DNA from: Oscillospiraceae bacterium
Lineage (GTDB): Bacteria > Bacillota > Clostridia > Oscillospirales > CAG-272
DNA: 33,970 nucleotides
Direction of reading: 5' to 3'
Assembly: GCA_015064695.1 (NCBI GenBank)
Contig: SVRS01000026.1
Span: 1 to 33,970, forward strand
Shown: positions 16,184 to 24,044 of the stretch, in pieces
Position numbering within the stretch: the stretch's first letter is position 1
Layout of the letters: each line of letters opens with the position of its first letter
The notes under the pieces: generated by a model
The model's database searches: none
Seen by the model: only the letters and a program-made list of their open reading frames with translations
What the model was told of the DNA's origin: nothing
Program-made: the position numbers and the translations under genes

Positions 16184-17194
16184 ATGAATCGTAATATGAA
16201 GCAATGGCTGACCGATATGATCGGGGCTGGCCGTAAGTTACCTTTGCCTATACTTTCGTTTCCTTCGGTGTCTCTGTTGGGGATCACGGTGCGGGAGCTG
16301 ATCTCGGACAGTGACCGCCAGGCCGAGGGCATGAAGCTGGTGGCCGAGCGGGTGAATGCCGCCGCCGCTGTAAGCCTTATGGACCTGTCGGTGGAGGCTG
16401 AGTGCTTTGGCGCCACCATCCGCGTCAGCGACGAGGAGGTTCCCACTGTGGTGGGCCGCCTCATCCATGACGAGGACGAGGCGAACGCCCTGGAGGTCCC
16501 CTCCGTTGGAGCCGCTCGCTCGGGTCTCTACGTGGATTCCATCCGCAAGGCGGTTGACCTCATCACCGACCGTCCCGTGCTGGCGGGCATCATCGGTCCC
16601 TTCTCCCTGGCCGCCCGCCTTCTGGACGTGACCGAGATCATGATGGACTGCTACGACGAGCCCGACATGGTCCACATCGTCCTGGAAAAATGCACCGCCT
16701 TCCTCATTGAGTACGCGAAGGCCTACAAGGCCGCAGGAGCCAACGGCATTATGATGGCTGAGCCCGTGTCGGGACTTCTGTCTCCCTCTCTGGAGGAGGA
16801 ATTCTCCTCGCCTTACGTCAAGCAGATCGTGGATGCCGTGCAAGATGAGCATTTCGCCGTGATCTACCACAACTGCGGCGACAACGTCCTCCGTATGACC
16901 GAATCCATCCTCTCCACGGGCGCCGATGCCTACCATTTCGGCAACTCCATCGACATGGCCGACATGATGGCCAAGATGCCCGCCGACGTGGTGGTCATGG
17001 GCAACGTGGACCCTGCGGGCGTCCTGCGTCAGGGAACGCCCGAGACGGTGCGTGCCGCTACGCTGGATGTGATGGGCAAGTGCTGCTCCTACCCCAATTT
17101 CGTCATTTCCTCGGGCTGTGACATCCCTCCCGCTACTCCCTGGGAGAATCTGGACGCATTCTTTGCTGCCACGGAGGAATATTATGGAAAATAA
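16184..17194 (+). CDS. MtaA/CmuA-type methyltransferase (methylcobamide:thiol methyltransferase-like)
   Basis: This is a 336-residue UROD-superfamily protein, the length of MtaA/MtbA. I chose the ATG at 16184, after AAAGGAG; the upstream open frame is palindromic repeat. It has the full zinc motif His229-Asn-Cys231 ... Cys312, spaced as in MtaA and MtbA, where zinc activates a thiol for methylation. Other family features are MAEPVSGLLSPSLEEEFSSP (191-210) and GNVDPAGVLRQGTPETV (273-289). In methanogens the acceptor is coenzyme M. A clostridial host would need another thiol, for example homocysteine, and this is not shown by sequence. It overlaps the DUF2284 gene by 11 bases. Confidence 0.88.
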   Translation: MNRNMKQWLTDMIGAGRKLPLPILSFPSVSLLGITVRELISDSDRQAEGMKLVAERVNAAAAVSLMDLSVEAECFGATIRVSDEEVPTVVGRLIHDEDEANALEVPSVGAARSGLYVDSIRKAVDLITDRPVLAGIIGPFSLAARLLDVTEIMMDCYDEPDMVHIVLEKCTAFLIEYAKAYKAAGANGIMMAEPVSGLLSPSLEEEFSSPYVKQIVDAVQDEHFAVIYHNCGDNVLRMTESILSTGADAYHFGNSIDMADMMAKMPADVVVMGNVDPAGVLRQGTPETVRAATLDVMGKCCSYPNFVISSGCDIPPATPWENLDAFFAATEEYYGK

Positions 17195-17741
17195 AGAAAT
17201 GTTTGATACGATTACAAGCCTGGTGCTGTCTTTGGGTGCCTATCGTGCTTCGGTGATCCCTGTGGAGAACATCCAGACCGATGCCGCTTTTCGGGATATG
17301 TGCGCCGCCAACGTTTGCGGTAACTACGGTCGCAACTGGATGTGTCCTCCCGATGCGGGTGACATCCACGACCTCATGGCCGAGCTTCGCACCTACTCCT
17401 ACGCGCTGGTCTACCAGACCGTCAGCGAGCTGGAGGACAGCTACGATTTCGAGGGTATGATGGAGGCGGGCGCCCGCCACAATCAGCTCATGATCAAGCT
17501 GCGCGGTCAGATGGCCGAGGTGCCCCTGTCCCGTGTGCTTCACCTGGGAGCCGGCGGATGCCGTATGTGTGAGGTCTGCGGTAAGCGGACGGGTGAGCCC
17601 TGCCGCCATCCCGACCTGGCCGTAGCATCGCTGGAAACCTACGGCGTCAACGTTTCCAAGCTGGCCACCGCCGCCGGCATGAAGTACATCAACGGACAGG
17701 ACACCGTTACCTACTTCGGCGCGGTGCTGTTTGATATTTGA
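17184..17741 (+). CDS. DUF2284 cysteine-rich metal-binding protein
   Basis: This is a 185-residue protein. The ATG at 17184 overlaps the end of the methyltransferase gene by 11 bases, so the two are coupled. Cysteines lie at 40, 45, 54, then at 126, 129, 132 and 140 (GAGGCRMCEVCGKRTGEPC). This pattern fits DUF2284, thought to bind metal or an Fe-S cluster. Such genes often occur beside corrinoid methyltransferases and reactivases, so a redox or electron-delivery role in keeping the corrinoid reduced is plausible. No enzymatic activity can be assigned from sequence. Confidence 0.85.
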   Translation: MENKEMFDTITSLVLSLGAYRASVIPVENIQTDAAFRDMCAANVCGNYGRNWMCPPDAGDIHDLMAELRTYSYALVYQTVSELEDSYDFEGMMEAGARHNQLMIKLRGQMAEVPLSRVLHLGAGGCRMCEVCGKRTGEPCRHPDLAVASLETYGVNVSKLATAAGMKYINGQDTVTYFGAVLFDI

Positions 17742-17770
17742 GGGAATCAAGGGAGCGTGTCTCCGACGGT

Positions 17771-17819
17771 TTAAGGGCTTTTTGAAAATCTCCTCGCAAG
17801 CTCGGGGCAAAGCCCTTAA
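17771..17819. repeat. Interspersed palindromic element, copy 3 (partial)
   Basis: TTAAGGGCTTT and AAAGCCCTTAA are 11-bp arms around a 27-base centre; AGAATCCCCAAAACTTTCAAA follows. This matches part of the reverse complement of copy 2. It fills the gap between the DUF2284 gene and the reactivase gene. Confidence 0.65.
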
Positions 17820-17862
17820 GAATCCCCAAAACTTTCAAATAAGATTTGTAAGGGTATTTGCT

Positions 17863-19392
17863 ATGAATCAAGAGAAAAAAATGGTTGTCGTAACTCTGAA
17901 CGGAACGGCGTACTCCTGTCCCGCGGGGACTACCTTGGGCGACCTGATGCAAGGCCACGGTCACGGGAATATGCCCTGCGGAGGCCATGGTAAGTGCGGA
18001 AAATGCCGCGTGACGGTGAAGGGAGAGGTCACTCCGCCCACGGAGGACGAAAGAAAAGCCTTGACGGCCGAGGAGCTGACCGAGGGTATCCGCCTGGCCT
18101 GCCGTACCCGGGTCTTGGGAAATTGCACCGTGACTACCGCCGAGCAAAGCGGAGGACAGATCGTCACCGATGGGGAATTTCCTTCCTCCATGAAGCATGG
18201 TGCGTTGAATCCCTTCCGGAGCGGATACGGCGCGGCCATCGATATCGGTACCACCACCTTAGCCGCCCGTCTGTATGACCGTGAAGGCCGTATAGTGGCC
18301 GGGGCTTCTCGGCTGAATCCCCAATCCGTCTGGGGCGCTGACGTGATCTCCCGTATGGAGGCCGCCATGGCGGGAAACGCCTCCAAAATGGCCGCTCAGA
18401 CCCGCCGTACCCTGGATGATATGCTGGCGGAATTGGCAAAGACCGCCGGCGTGCAAAGTCGGGACATCGGAGCCGTCACCATCACGGGCAATACCGTTAT
18501 GCTCCATCTGCTCACCGAAACCGACGTAGAGCCCCTGACCCATGCCCCCTTTGAGGCCAAACGGCTATTCGGAGAGACCCTGCCCGCATCCCATTTGGAT
18601 CTGACGAGGCTGGACCCCGATGCTCCCGTGTATCTCCCGCCCTGTATCGCTGCCTTCGTGGGGGCTGATACCGTGACGGCTATCCTGGCCTCAGATATCC
18701 GAGAGAGCCCCGAGACGGCCCTGCTCTGTGACATCGGTACCAACGGCGAGATGGTTCTGTGGCATGAGAATACTCTCTACGCCTGCTCCACCGCTGCGGG
18801 CCCCGCCTTTGAGGGCGCGGGTATTTCCATGGGTATGGGCGGACGGACAGGCGCCGTGGACCGTGTGTGGGTCACGGACGGCCGCATCGATGCCCATGTC
18901 ATCGGTGAGGCAGCACCGACGGGTATCTGCGGAAGCGGCCTGGTGGATGCCGTGGCGGCTCTGTTGGATACCGAAGAGTTGGATGAAACGGGCTTCCTGG
19001 AGGATGATCCCGCCGTGATCGCGGATCCCGTGGAGATCACCCAGGAGGATATCCGGGCCGTCCAGCTGGCAAAGAGTGCTATTCACGCGGGGATGCGGAC
19101 GCTGATCGAGACGGCGGGGCTTTCCTGCGATGAGGTTACGACCCTCTACATTGCGGGAGGCTTCGGCAGTTACCTGGACGTCAAGAACGCGGGAAAGATT
19201 GGCCTCCTCCCCGAGGAGCTGACCGACCGTGTGACCGTCCTCGGCAACGCCGCTTTGACGGGTGCCGCCATGCTTCTGCTCTGCCCCGACCTCCGCCCCG
19301 CCTGCGAGAGCATGGCACGAGAGACCCGCATCGTGGAGCTGGCTACCAATCCCGTGTTCGTCAGCGAGTATATGGAGCGGATGATGTTTTGA
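17863..19392 (+). CDS. Corrinoid-activation protein (2Fe-2S ferredoxin plus ASKHA/DUF4445 ATPase)
   Basis: This is a 509-residue reductive activator of corrinoid proteins (RACo/RACE type). It uses ATP to return oxidised Co(II) to Co(I). Residues 7-95 are a plant-type ferredoxin with Cys39-x5-Cys45-x2-Cys48 ... Cys80. Residues 120-509 are the ASKHA-fold ATPase: AIDIGTTTLAARLYD (125-139), ITGNTVM (207-213), LCDIGTNGEMVL (288-299), GPAFEGAGIS (313-322) and IAGGFGSYLDVKNAGKIG (about 445-462). Length and motifs are intact. The start at 17863 has only a weak AAGGG site; Met7 is an alternative. It ends the methyl-transfer operon, with a terminator on its stop codon. Confidence 0.93.
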   Translation: MNQEKKMVVVTLNGTAYSCPAGTTLGDLMQGHGHGNMPCGGHGKCGKCRVTVKGEVTPPTEDERKALTAEELTEGIRLACRTRVLGNCTVTTAEQSGGQIVTDGEFPSSMKHGALNPFRSGYGAAIDIGTTTLAARLYDREGRIVAGASRLNPQSVWGADVISRMEAAMAGNASKMAAQTRRTLDDMLAELAKTAGVQSRDIGAVTITGNTVMLHLLTETDVEPLTHAPFEAKRLFGETLPASHLDLTRLDPDAPVYLPPCIAAFVGADTVTAILASDIRESPETALLCDIGTNGEMVLWHENTLYACSTAAGPAFEGAGISMGMGGRTGAVDRVWVTDGRIDAHVIGEAAPTGICGSGLVDAVAALLDTEELDETGFLEDDPAVIADPVEITQEDIRAVQLAKSAIHAGMRTLIETAGLSCDEVTTLYIAGGFGSYLDVKNAGKIGLLPEELTDRVTVLGNAALTGAAMLLLCPDLRPACESMARETRIVELATNPVFVSEYMERMMF

Positions 19393-19435
19393 ACAATTTA
19401 CCCGAGCCTCGGCTCGGGTAAATTGTTCTTTTTTT
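19391..19435 (+). terminator. Strong Rho-independent terminator of the methyltransferase operon
   Basis: A perfect 17-bp stem (19391-19407 with 19412-19428), a CTCG loop and seven T. The stem starts within the TGA stop codon of the reactivase gene. Confidence 0.95.
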
Positions 19436-19446
19436 CATAAAAACTA

Positions 19447-19475
19447 TTGCATTTCTTCCCGAAATATGATACAAT
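19447..19475 (+). promoter_or_regulatory. Promoter of the ABC exporter / EEP lipoprotein operon
   Basis: TTGCAT (19447-19452) and TACAAT (19470-19475) are 17 bases apart, with TGA before the -10 (extended -10). It begins 12 bases after the terminator of the previous operon and 32 bases before the next start codon. Confidence 0.75.
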
Positions 19476-19506
19476 GAGTTGTAATCAACCCAAAGGAGAA
19501 TCCGAT

Positions 19507-21231
19507 ATGCTCAAGCGCTTTATTCGATACTACCGTCCTCATAAGGCTATTTTCATTATGGATATGCTGGCCTCTTTGCTGGTGGCTCTGGTTGGTATCA
19601 TGTACCCCATCATTACTCGTGAGATGCTCAACGAGCTGATCCCCAATCGGGAATACCGTATGATCGTCCTGGCGGGTATCGGATTGCTGGTCCTGTACAT
19701 CATTCGAATGCTTTTGAATTTCTTCATCCAGTATTACGGTCACGTCATGGGCGTAAGGATGCAGGCCGAGATGCGCTCGGATATGTTCCGCCACCTGGAA
19801 AAGCTGCCCTATTCCTTCTACGATAACCACGAAACGGGTAAGATCATGTCCCGTATGACCAGCGACCTCATGGATGTCAGCGAGCTTGCTCACCACGGCC
19901 CTGAAAATTTGCTCATTTCCTCTATCTCAGTCATTCTCTCCTTTGCGTACCTTTGTACCATCAACGCTTGGCTGACCCTCATCATTTTCGCCTGCGTGCC
20001 CCTTTTGATTCTGATTGCCGTGTTCTTGCGGAAGAGGATGCGGGATGCCTTCATGGAGAGCCGCGTATCCACCGCCCAGATCAACGCCTCCCTGGAGAGC
20101 AGTATCTCGGGTATCCGCGTTACCAAGGCCTTTACCAACGCAGAGAAGGAGGAGGAGAAATTCCAGGAGGGTAACGGAATGTTCGTGACCGCCCGTCGGA
20201 AGGCCTATAAGGCCATGGGCCAGTTCCACTCCATGACCTCCTTCATCACGGATATCTTCAACGTCATTGTCCTGATCGCAGGCGGCTTCTTCCTGTATAA
20301 CGGACAGATCCTGTTCGGAGACTATTCCACCTTTGTGGTGTCCATCAATCTGTGCTTGTCCCCTGTCATGACCCTCATCAATTTCATGGAGCAGTATCAG
20401 ACCGGTGTTACCGGCTTTGAGCGCTTCGTAGAGATCATGGACGAGAAGCCCGAGGAGGATACCCCCGGTGCCGTGGATATCGGAGAGGTGCAGGGTGACA
20501 TTGAGTTCCGCAACGTCTCCTACCGATACGAGGACAGCAATCCCGTGCTGGATCATCTGTCCCTTAAGGTTAAGAAGGGACAGACCTACGCGCTGGTTGG
20601 CCCCTCGGGCGGCGGTAAGACCACCATCTGTCACTTGATCCCCCATTTTTACGATTGCACGGACGGCGAGATCCTCATCGATGGTAAGGAGCTTCATAAC
20701 GTGACCATGTCCTCGGTGCGCCGCAATATCGGTATTGTCCAGCAGGATATCTATCTGTTCAATGCCTCTATCCGTGACAATATTCTTTACGGTCGCCTGG
20801 ATGCCACCGAGGAGGAGGTCATCGAGGCCGCCAAGCGGGCCAATATTCACGACTACATTATGACGCTGGAGAACGGCTACGATACCGTGATCGGCGAGAG
20901 AGGCGTTCGCCTGTCGGGCGGTCAGAAGCAGAGATTGTCCATCGCCCGCGTGTTCCTCAAAAATCCCCCCATTCTGATCCTGGACGAGGCCACCTCGGCT
21001 TTGGATAATACCACCGAGATCCTCATCCAGCAGGCTCTGGACGAGCTGTGCAAGGGAAGAACCACCATCGTGGTGGCCCACCGCTTGTCTACCATCAAGA
21101 ACGCCGACGAGATCGCCGTTATTGCAGATGGCCGTATCCTGGAGCAGGGACGCCATGAGGAGCTGATCGAGCAGAACGGTATGTATGCAGACCTGTATAA
21201 CCTACAGTTCCGTATGGAAAACGGAGCATGA
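19507..21231 (+). CDS. ABC exporter, fused permease/ATPase (MdlB/MsbA-like half transporter)
   Basis: This is a 574-residue half transporter that works as a dimer. I chose the ATG at 19507 (AAAGGAG upstream). Residues 1-310 hold six membrane helices (starts near 15, 55, 135, 155, 245, 275). Residues 330-574 are the ATPase domain: Walker A GPSGGGKTT (365-373), LSGGQ (469-473), Walker B ILILDEATS with catalytic Glu494, and H-loop His525 in VAHRLSTI. All key residues are present. It is the first gene of an operon with four EEP lipoproteins, 35 bases before the first. Its cargo could be a lipid, peptide or drug; the pairing with surface phosphodiesterase-like proteins favours a lipid or conjugate, as an inference only. 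Confidence 0.92.
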   Translation: MLKRFIRYYRPHKAIFIMDMLASLLVALVGIMYPIITREMLNELIPNREYRMIVLAGIGLLVLYIIRMLLNFFIQYYGHVMGVRMQAEMRSDMFRHLEKLPYSFYDNHETGKIMSRMTSDLMDVSELAHHGPENLLISSISVILSFAYLCTINAWLTLIIFACVPLLILIAVFLRKRMRDAFMESRVSTAQINASLESSISGIRVTKAFTNAEKEEEKFQEGNGMFVTARRKAYKAMGQFHSMTSFITDIFNVIVLIAGGFFLYNGQILFGDYSTFVVSINLCLSPVMTLINFMEQYQTGVTGFERFVEIMDEKPEEDTPGAVDIGEVQGDIEFRNVSYRYEDSNPVLDHLSLKVKKGQTYALVGPSGGGKTTICHLIPHFYDCTDGEILIDGKELHNVTMSSVRRNIGIVQQDIYLFNASIRDNILYGRLDATEEEVIEAAKRANIHDYIMTLENGYDTVIGERGVRLSGGQKQRLSIARVFLKNPPILILDEATSALDNTTEILIQQALDELCKGRTTIVVAHRLSTIKNADEIAVIADGRILEQGRHEELIEQNGMYADLYNLQFRMENGA

Positions 21232-21266
21232 TCCACGATATGAATCGCAGCAAAAAGGAGAGACTG

Positions 21267-22625
21267 ATGAAAAACCGTGTTCGCTTAGTTGCCTGCCTGC
21301 TGGCCTTGGCATCCTGCATGGCTCTGTCGGTGGGCTGCGCCCATTTTTCCTCCGACCCTGCTACAACCTCCGATGCTACCTCGGCTGAAGCCACAAAAAC
21401 CACCCTTGCCGAAACGACCGGGACGGTCACGGATCTCCCTGCACGTAAGCTGACGGTGGACAGCACCTACCATATCACCGTTCCCAAAGAGGCCGATGAG
21501 AGGACTCGTAAGACCGCCGATTTCATGGCTGAGGTGATCCGGGAGGTTACGGGACTTCAATTGAACGTGGCTACTGCAGACGAGTATTCCTCCACCCGAG
21601 AGATCTTTTTGCATAACGTCCTCCCTAACGGCGGGACAGGCTATCGTGTGGAAATGCTGTCGGATAGCCTGCATATTTTTGCCGCCGATTCCGTGACCCT
21701 CTATTTCGCCGTGAATGCGATTTTGGAGACCTGGCTGACCGCGGATTTCGGATTGGCCGAGGAGGGAAGCATCACCCTGTCCGAGGATCGGGTGGCTGAC
21801 CTCAACGGATTGGCCACTCGCTTGGATACCTCCATCCGTATCCTCTCCCAAAATATGCGAGGTACCGATGATCCCGATGGAAACACCATCCAACTGCGTT
21901 CCGAGCGATTCGTTCGCCAGGTAGAGGAGTATCAGCCCGACCTCATCGGAACCCAGGAGTATACCTACAACTGGCAGCTTTGGCTGAAGAAGCAGGAAAA
22001 AAAGATGGGTGGTACCGAGGAGACGCGTATTTACGGCCAAGTGGGCTGCTCTCGCGATGGTCGCGAAAGTAAAAGCGGCGAGTGGAATGCCATCCTCTAC
22101 CGTCTGGACCGCTTTGAGCTGTTGGACAGCGACACCTTTTGGCTCTCCGACACTCCCGGTGTACCCAGCGTTACCGTCGCAAACAAGGATAAGCGCATTT
22201 GTACCTGGGCGAAGCTTAAGGACAAGAAAACGGGCGAGATCCTCGTCTACGCCAACACTCACCTGGACCACACCGATGACAACGTGCGCAATGCCCAGGT
22301 GGCAGTACTGATGGAGCAGTTGGCAATCATCGCAGGAGATTACCCCCTGTATCTGACGGGTGACTTCAACTGCGGCGCGGGAAGCTCTCCCTACTCCGTG
22401 GTGGCAGGCACTTTGCAGGATGCCCACAGAACCGCCTGGCAGAGGGTCTCGGCTGATTGCGGCACGTTCCACGACTATAATCCCTCCGGTTACGAGATTG
22501 ACTTCGTGTTCCACGATAGTCATGCCACCCCTGTCCACTATGAGATCATCGCCAAGCAGTACGACGGATACGTGTCTGATCACTACGGCGTGTTTGCAGA
22601 GCTTGTGTATGGAATTTCCGATTAA
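21267..22625 (+). CDS. EEP-fold hydrolase lipoprotein, paralogue 1 of 4
   Basis: This is a 452-residue surface lipoprotein, with ATG at 21267 after AAAAGGAG. It has a signal peptide, a Cys24 lipobox (SVGC) and a Thr/Ala-rich linker to about 58. Residues 60-180 form an alpha/beta domain (TADFMAEVIREVTGLQL; GYRVEMLSDSLHIFAADSVTLYFAVNAILETWL). This resembles the non-catalytic N-terminal domain found in some alpha-glucuronidase and hexosaminidase-type enzymes. Residues 188-450 are the endonuclease/exonuclease/phosphatase domain: Asn196 in SQN, Glu231 in DLIGTQE, THLDH with His332 and Asp334, GDFN with Asp366 and Asn368, EIDF with Asp412, and SDHYGV with His439. The full catalytic set is present. 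It may cleave phosphodiesters or phosphomonoesters outside the cell. Confidence 0.88.
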   Translation: MKNRVRLVACLLALASCMALSVGCAHFSSDPATTSDATSAEATKTTLAETTGTVTDLPARKLTVDSTYHITVPKEADERTRKTADFMAEVIREVTGLQLNVATADEYSSTREIFLHNVLPNGGTGYRVEMLSDSLHIFAADSVTLYFAVNAILETWLTADFGLAEEGSITLSEDRVADLNGLATRLDTSIRILSQNMRGTDDPDGNTIQLRSERFVRQVEEYQPDLIGTQEYTYNWQLWLKKQEKKMGGTEETRIYGQVGCSRDGRESKSGEWNAILYRLDRFELLDSDTFWLSDTPGVPSVTVANKDKRICTWAKLKDKKTGEILVYANTHLDHTDDNVRNAQVAVLMEQLAIIAGDYPLYLTGDFNCGAGSSPYSVVAGTLQDAHRTAWQRVSADCGTFHDYNPSGYEIDFVFHDSHATPVHYEIIAKQYDGYVSDHYGVFAELVYGISD

Positions 22626-22641
22626 AAAGGGGGACGTTGTT

Positions 22642-24003
22642 ATGAAGCACACCAAACGAATCTTGTCCCTGCTGCTCCTGTTGTCCCTGAGCGCACAGGC
22701 AATGGCCGGATGTACGCCCTCGGGTGACGGAACCGGTACCACCCGGGAGGAAACCACCGTTGCCCAGACTCCGGCAATTGGGGAAACCACCGCCACAGAG
22801 GAGGCCACCACCTGCAAGCCCGCACGCGTGCTGACGGTGGATGAGACGTACCGTATCGTGATCCCCTACGTGTCGGACACCATGGTGGGCCGCACCGCCC
22901 ATATGATTGCTGAAACCATTCGGGATAAAACAGGCTTGGAGTTGGCCATCATCACCGATGATCAAGCTCCCACCGCGTATGAGATCACCCTGGGGCAAAC
23001 CAACCGCGCCGAGATCGCGGCTGAGAACGGCTATAGCCTGGCTGTAATCGGAGACTCCATTCACCTGAATGCCGAGGATTCTCTCACCCTGTACCTCGCC
23101 GCTGAGGCAATTCTGGAGACCTGGTTGACGACCGATTTCGGCCTGACGCAGACGGGGGTGATCTCTCTCTCAGAGGATCGCGTGATCGATCTGAACAACC
23201 TGGAGACCCGGCGGGATAATTCCATTAAGATCATGACCCAGAATCTGCGGGGAACCGATGACCCCGACGGAAATTCCGTTCAAAAGCGGTCAGAGCGCTT
23301 TGTTCGCATGGTTCAGGAATATCAACCCGATCTGATCGGCACTCAGGAGCATTCCTATAGCTGGAAGATCTGGCTGGAAAAGCGCGGAAAAGCCGAAGGA
23401 AAGCTTGGAGAGAATTCCCTGTACGGCATGGTGGGCTGCTTCAATGACGGCCCCGAAACCAAGAGCGGCGGTATGAACGCCATCATTTACCGCCTGGACC
23501 GCTTTGAACTGCTGGAAAGCGATACCTTTTGGCTCTCCCACACGCCCGATGTGCCGAGTGTGATCGGATCCACCCGAGACCGCCGCATTTGTACCTGGGC
23601 GAAATTCAAGGACCTGCAAACAGGGGAGATATTTATCTTCGCCAATACTCACCTGGATCATGCGGACCTGGAGCGGAATTACCTCCAGGCAGAGATTCTT
23701 TTGGACCAATTGGCAGAAATTGCGGCAGGATACCCACTGTATCTGTCGGGCGATTTCAACGTTTCCTCGTATAGCTCCACGTATTCGATCGTGACGCAGG
23801 CCCTGAAGGATTCCCACAAAACCGTATGGACTCAAACGGGAGAGGATTGGGGTACCTACCATGCCTATATGCAATACGGCGCGGAGATCGACTTTATTTT
23901 CCATGATTCCGATTTCACCGCCATCCGGTACGAGATCATAACCAAGCAATATGATGGCTACGTGTCGGATCACTACGGTGTGATCGTGGAGTTCGTAAGC
24001 TGA
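22642..24003 (+). CDS. EEP-fold hydrolase lipoprotein, paralogue 2 of 4
   Basis: This is a 453-residue paralogue of its upstream neighbour, beginning 16 bases after it. It has lipobox MAGC with Cys24 and a Thr/Glu-rich linker. The N-terminal domain is conserved (GRTAHMIAETIRDKTGLELA; AEDSLTLYLAAEAILETWL). Catalytic motifs of the EEP domain are all kept: TQN, DLIGTQEH, a THLDH block, SGDFN, EIDFIFHD and VSDHYGV. Differences are a longer charged loop before the second half (EKRGKAEGKLGE) and a histidine after TQE. The start at 22642 is favoured over an upstream extension in the same frame, which overlaps paralogue 1 and has no signal peptide. Confidence 0.88.
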   Translation: MKHTKRILSLLLLLSLSAQAMAGCTPSGDGTGTTREETTVAQTPAIGETTATEEATTCKPARVLTVDETYRIVIPYVSDTMVGRTAHMIAETIRDKTGLELAIITDDQAPTAYEITLGQTNRAEIAAENGYSLAVIGDSIHLNAEDSLTLYLAAEAILETWLTTDFGLTQTGVISLSEDRVIDLNNLETRRDNSIKIMTQNLRGTDDPDGNSVQKRSERFVRMVQEYQPDLIGTQEHSYSWKIWLEKRGKAEGKLGENSLYGMVGCFNDGPETKSGGMNAIIYRLDRFELLESDTFWLSHTPDVPSVIGSTRDRRICTWAKFKDLQTGEIFIFANTHLDHADLERNYLQAEILLDQLAEIAAGYPLYLSGDFNVSSYSSTYSIVTQALKDSHKTVWTQTGEDWGTYHAYMQYGAEIDFIFHDSDFTAIRYEIITKQYDGYVSDHYGVIVEFVS

Positions 24004-24044
24004 CCCGAGACAATTATGCGTATCAAGTAAGGAGGATTACGTTT

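Noticed and set aside
17731..17862. N-terminal extension of the corrinoid reactivase
   Set aside because: It translates repeat DNA and would precede a ferredoxin domain that normally starts near the N-terminus.
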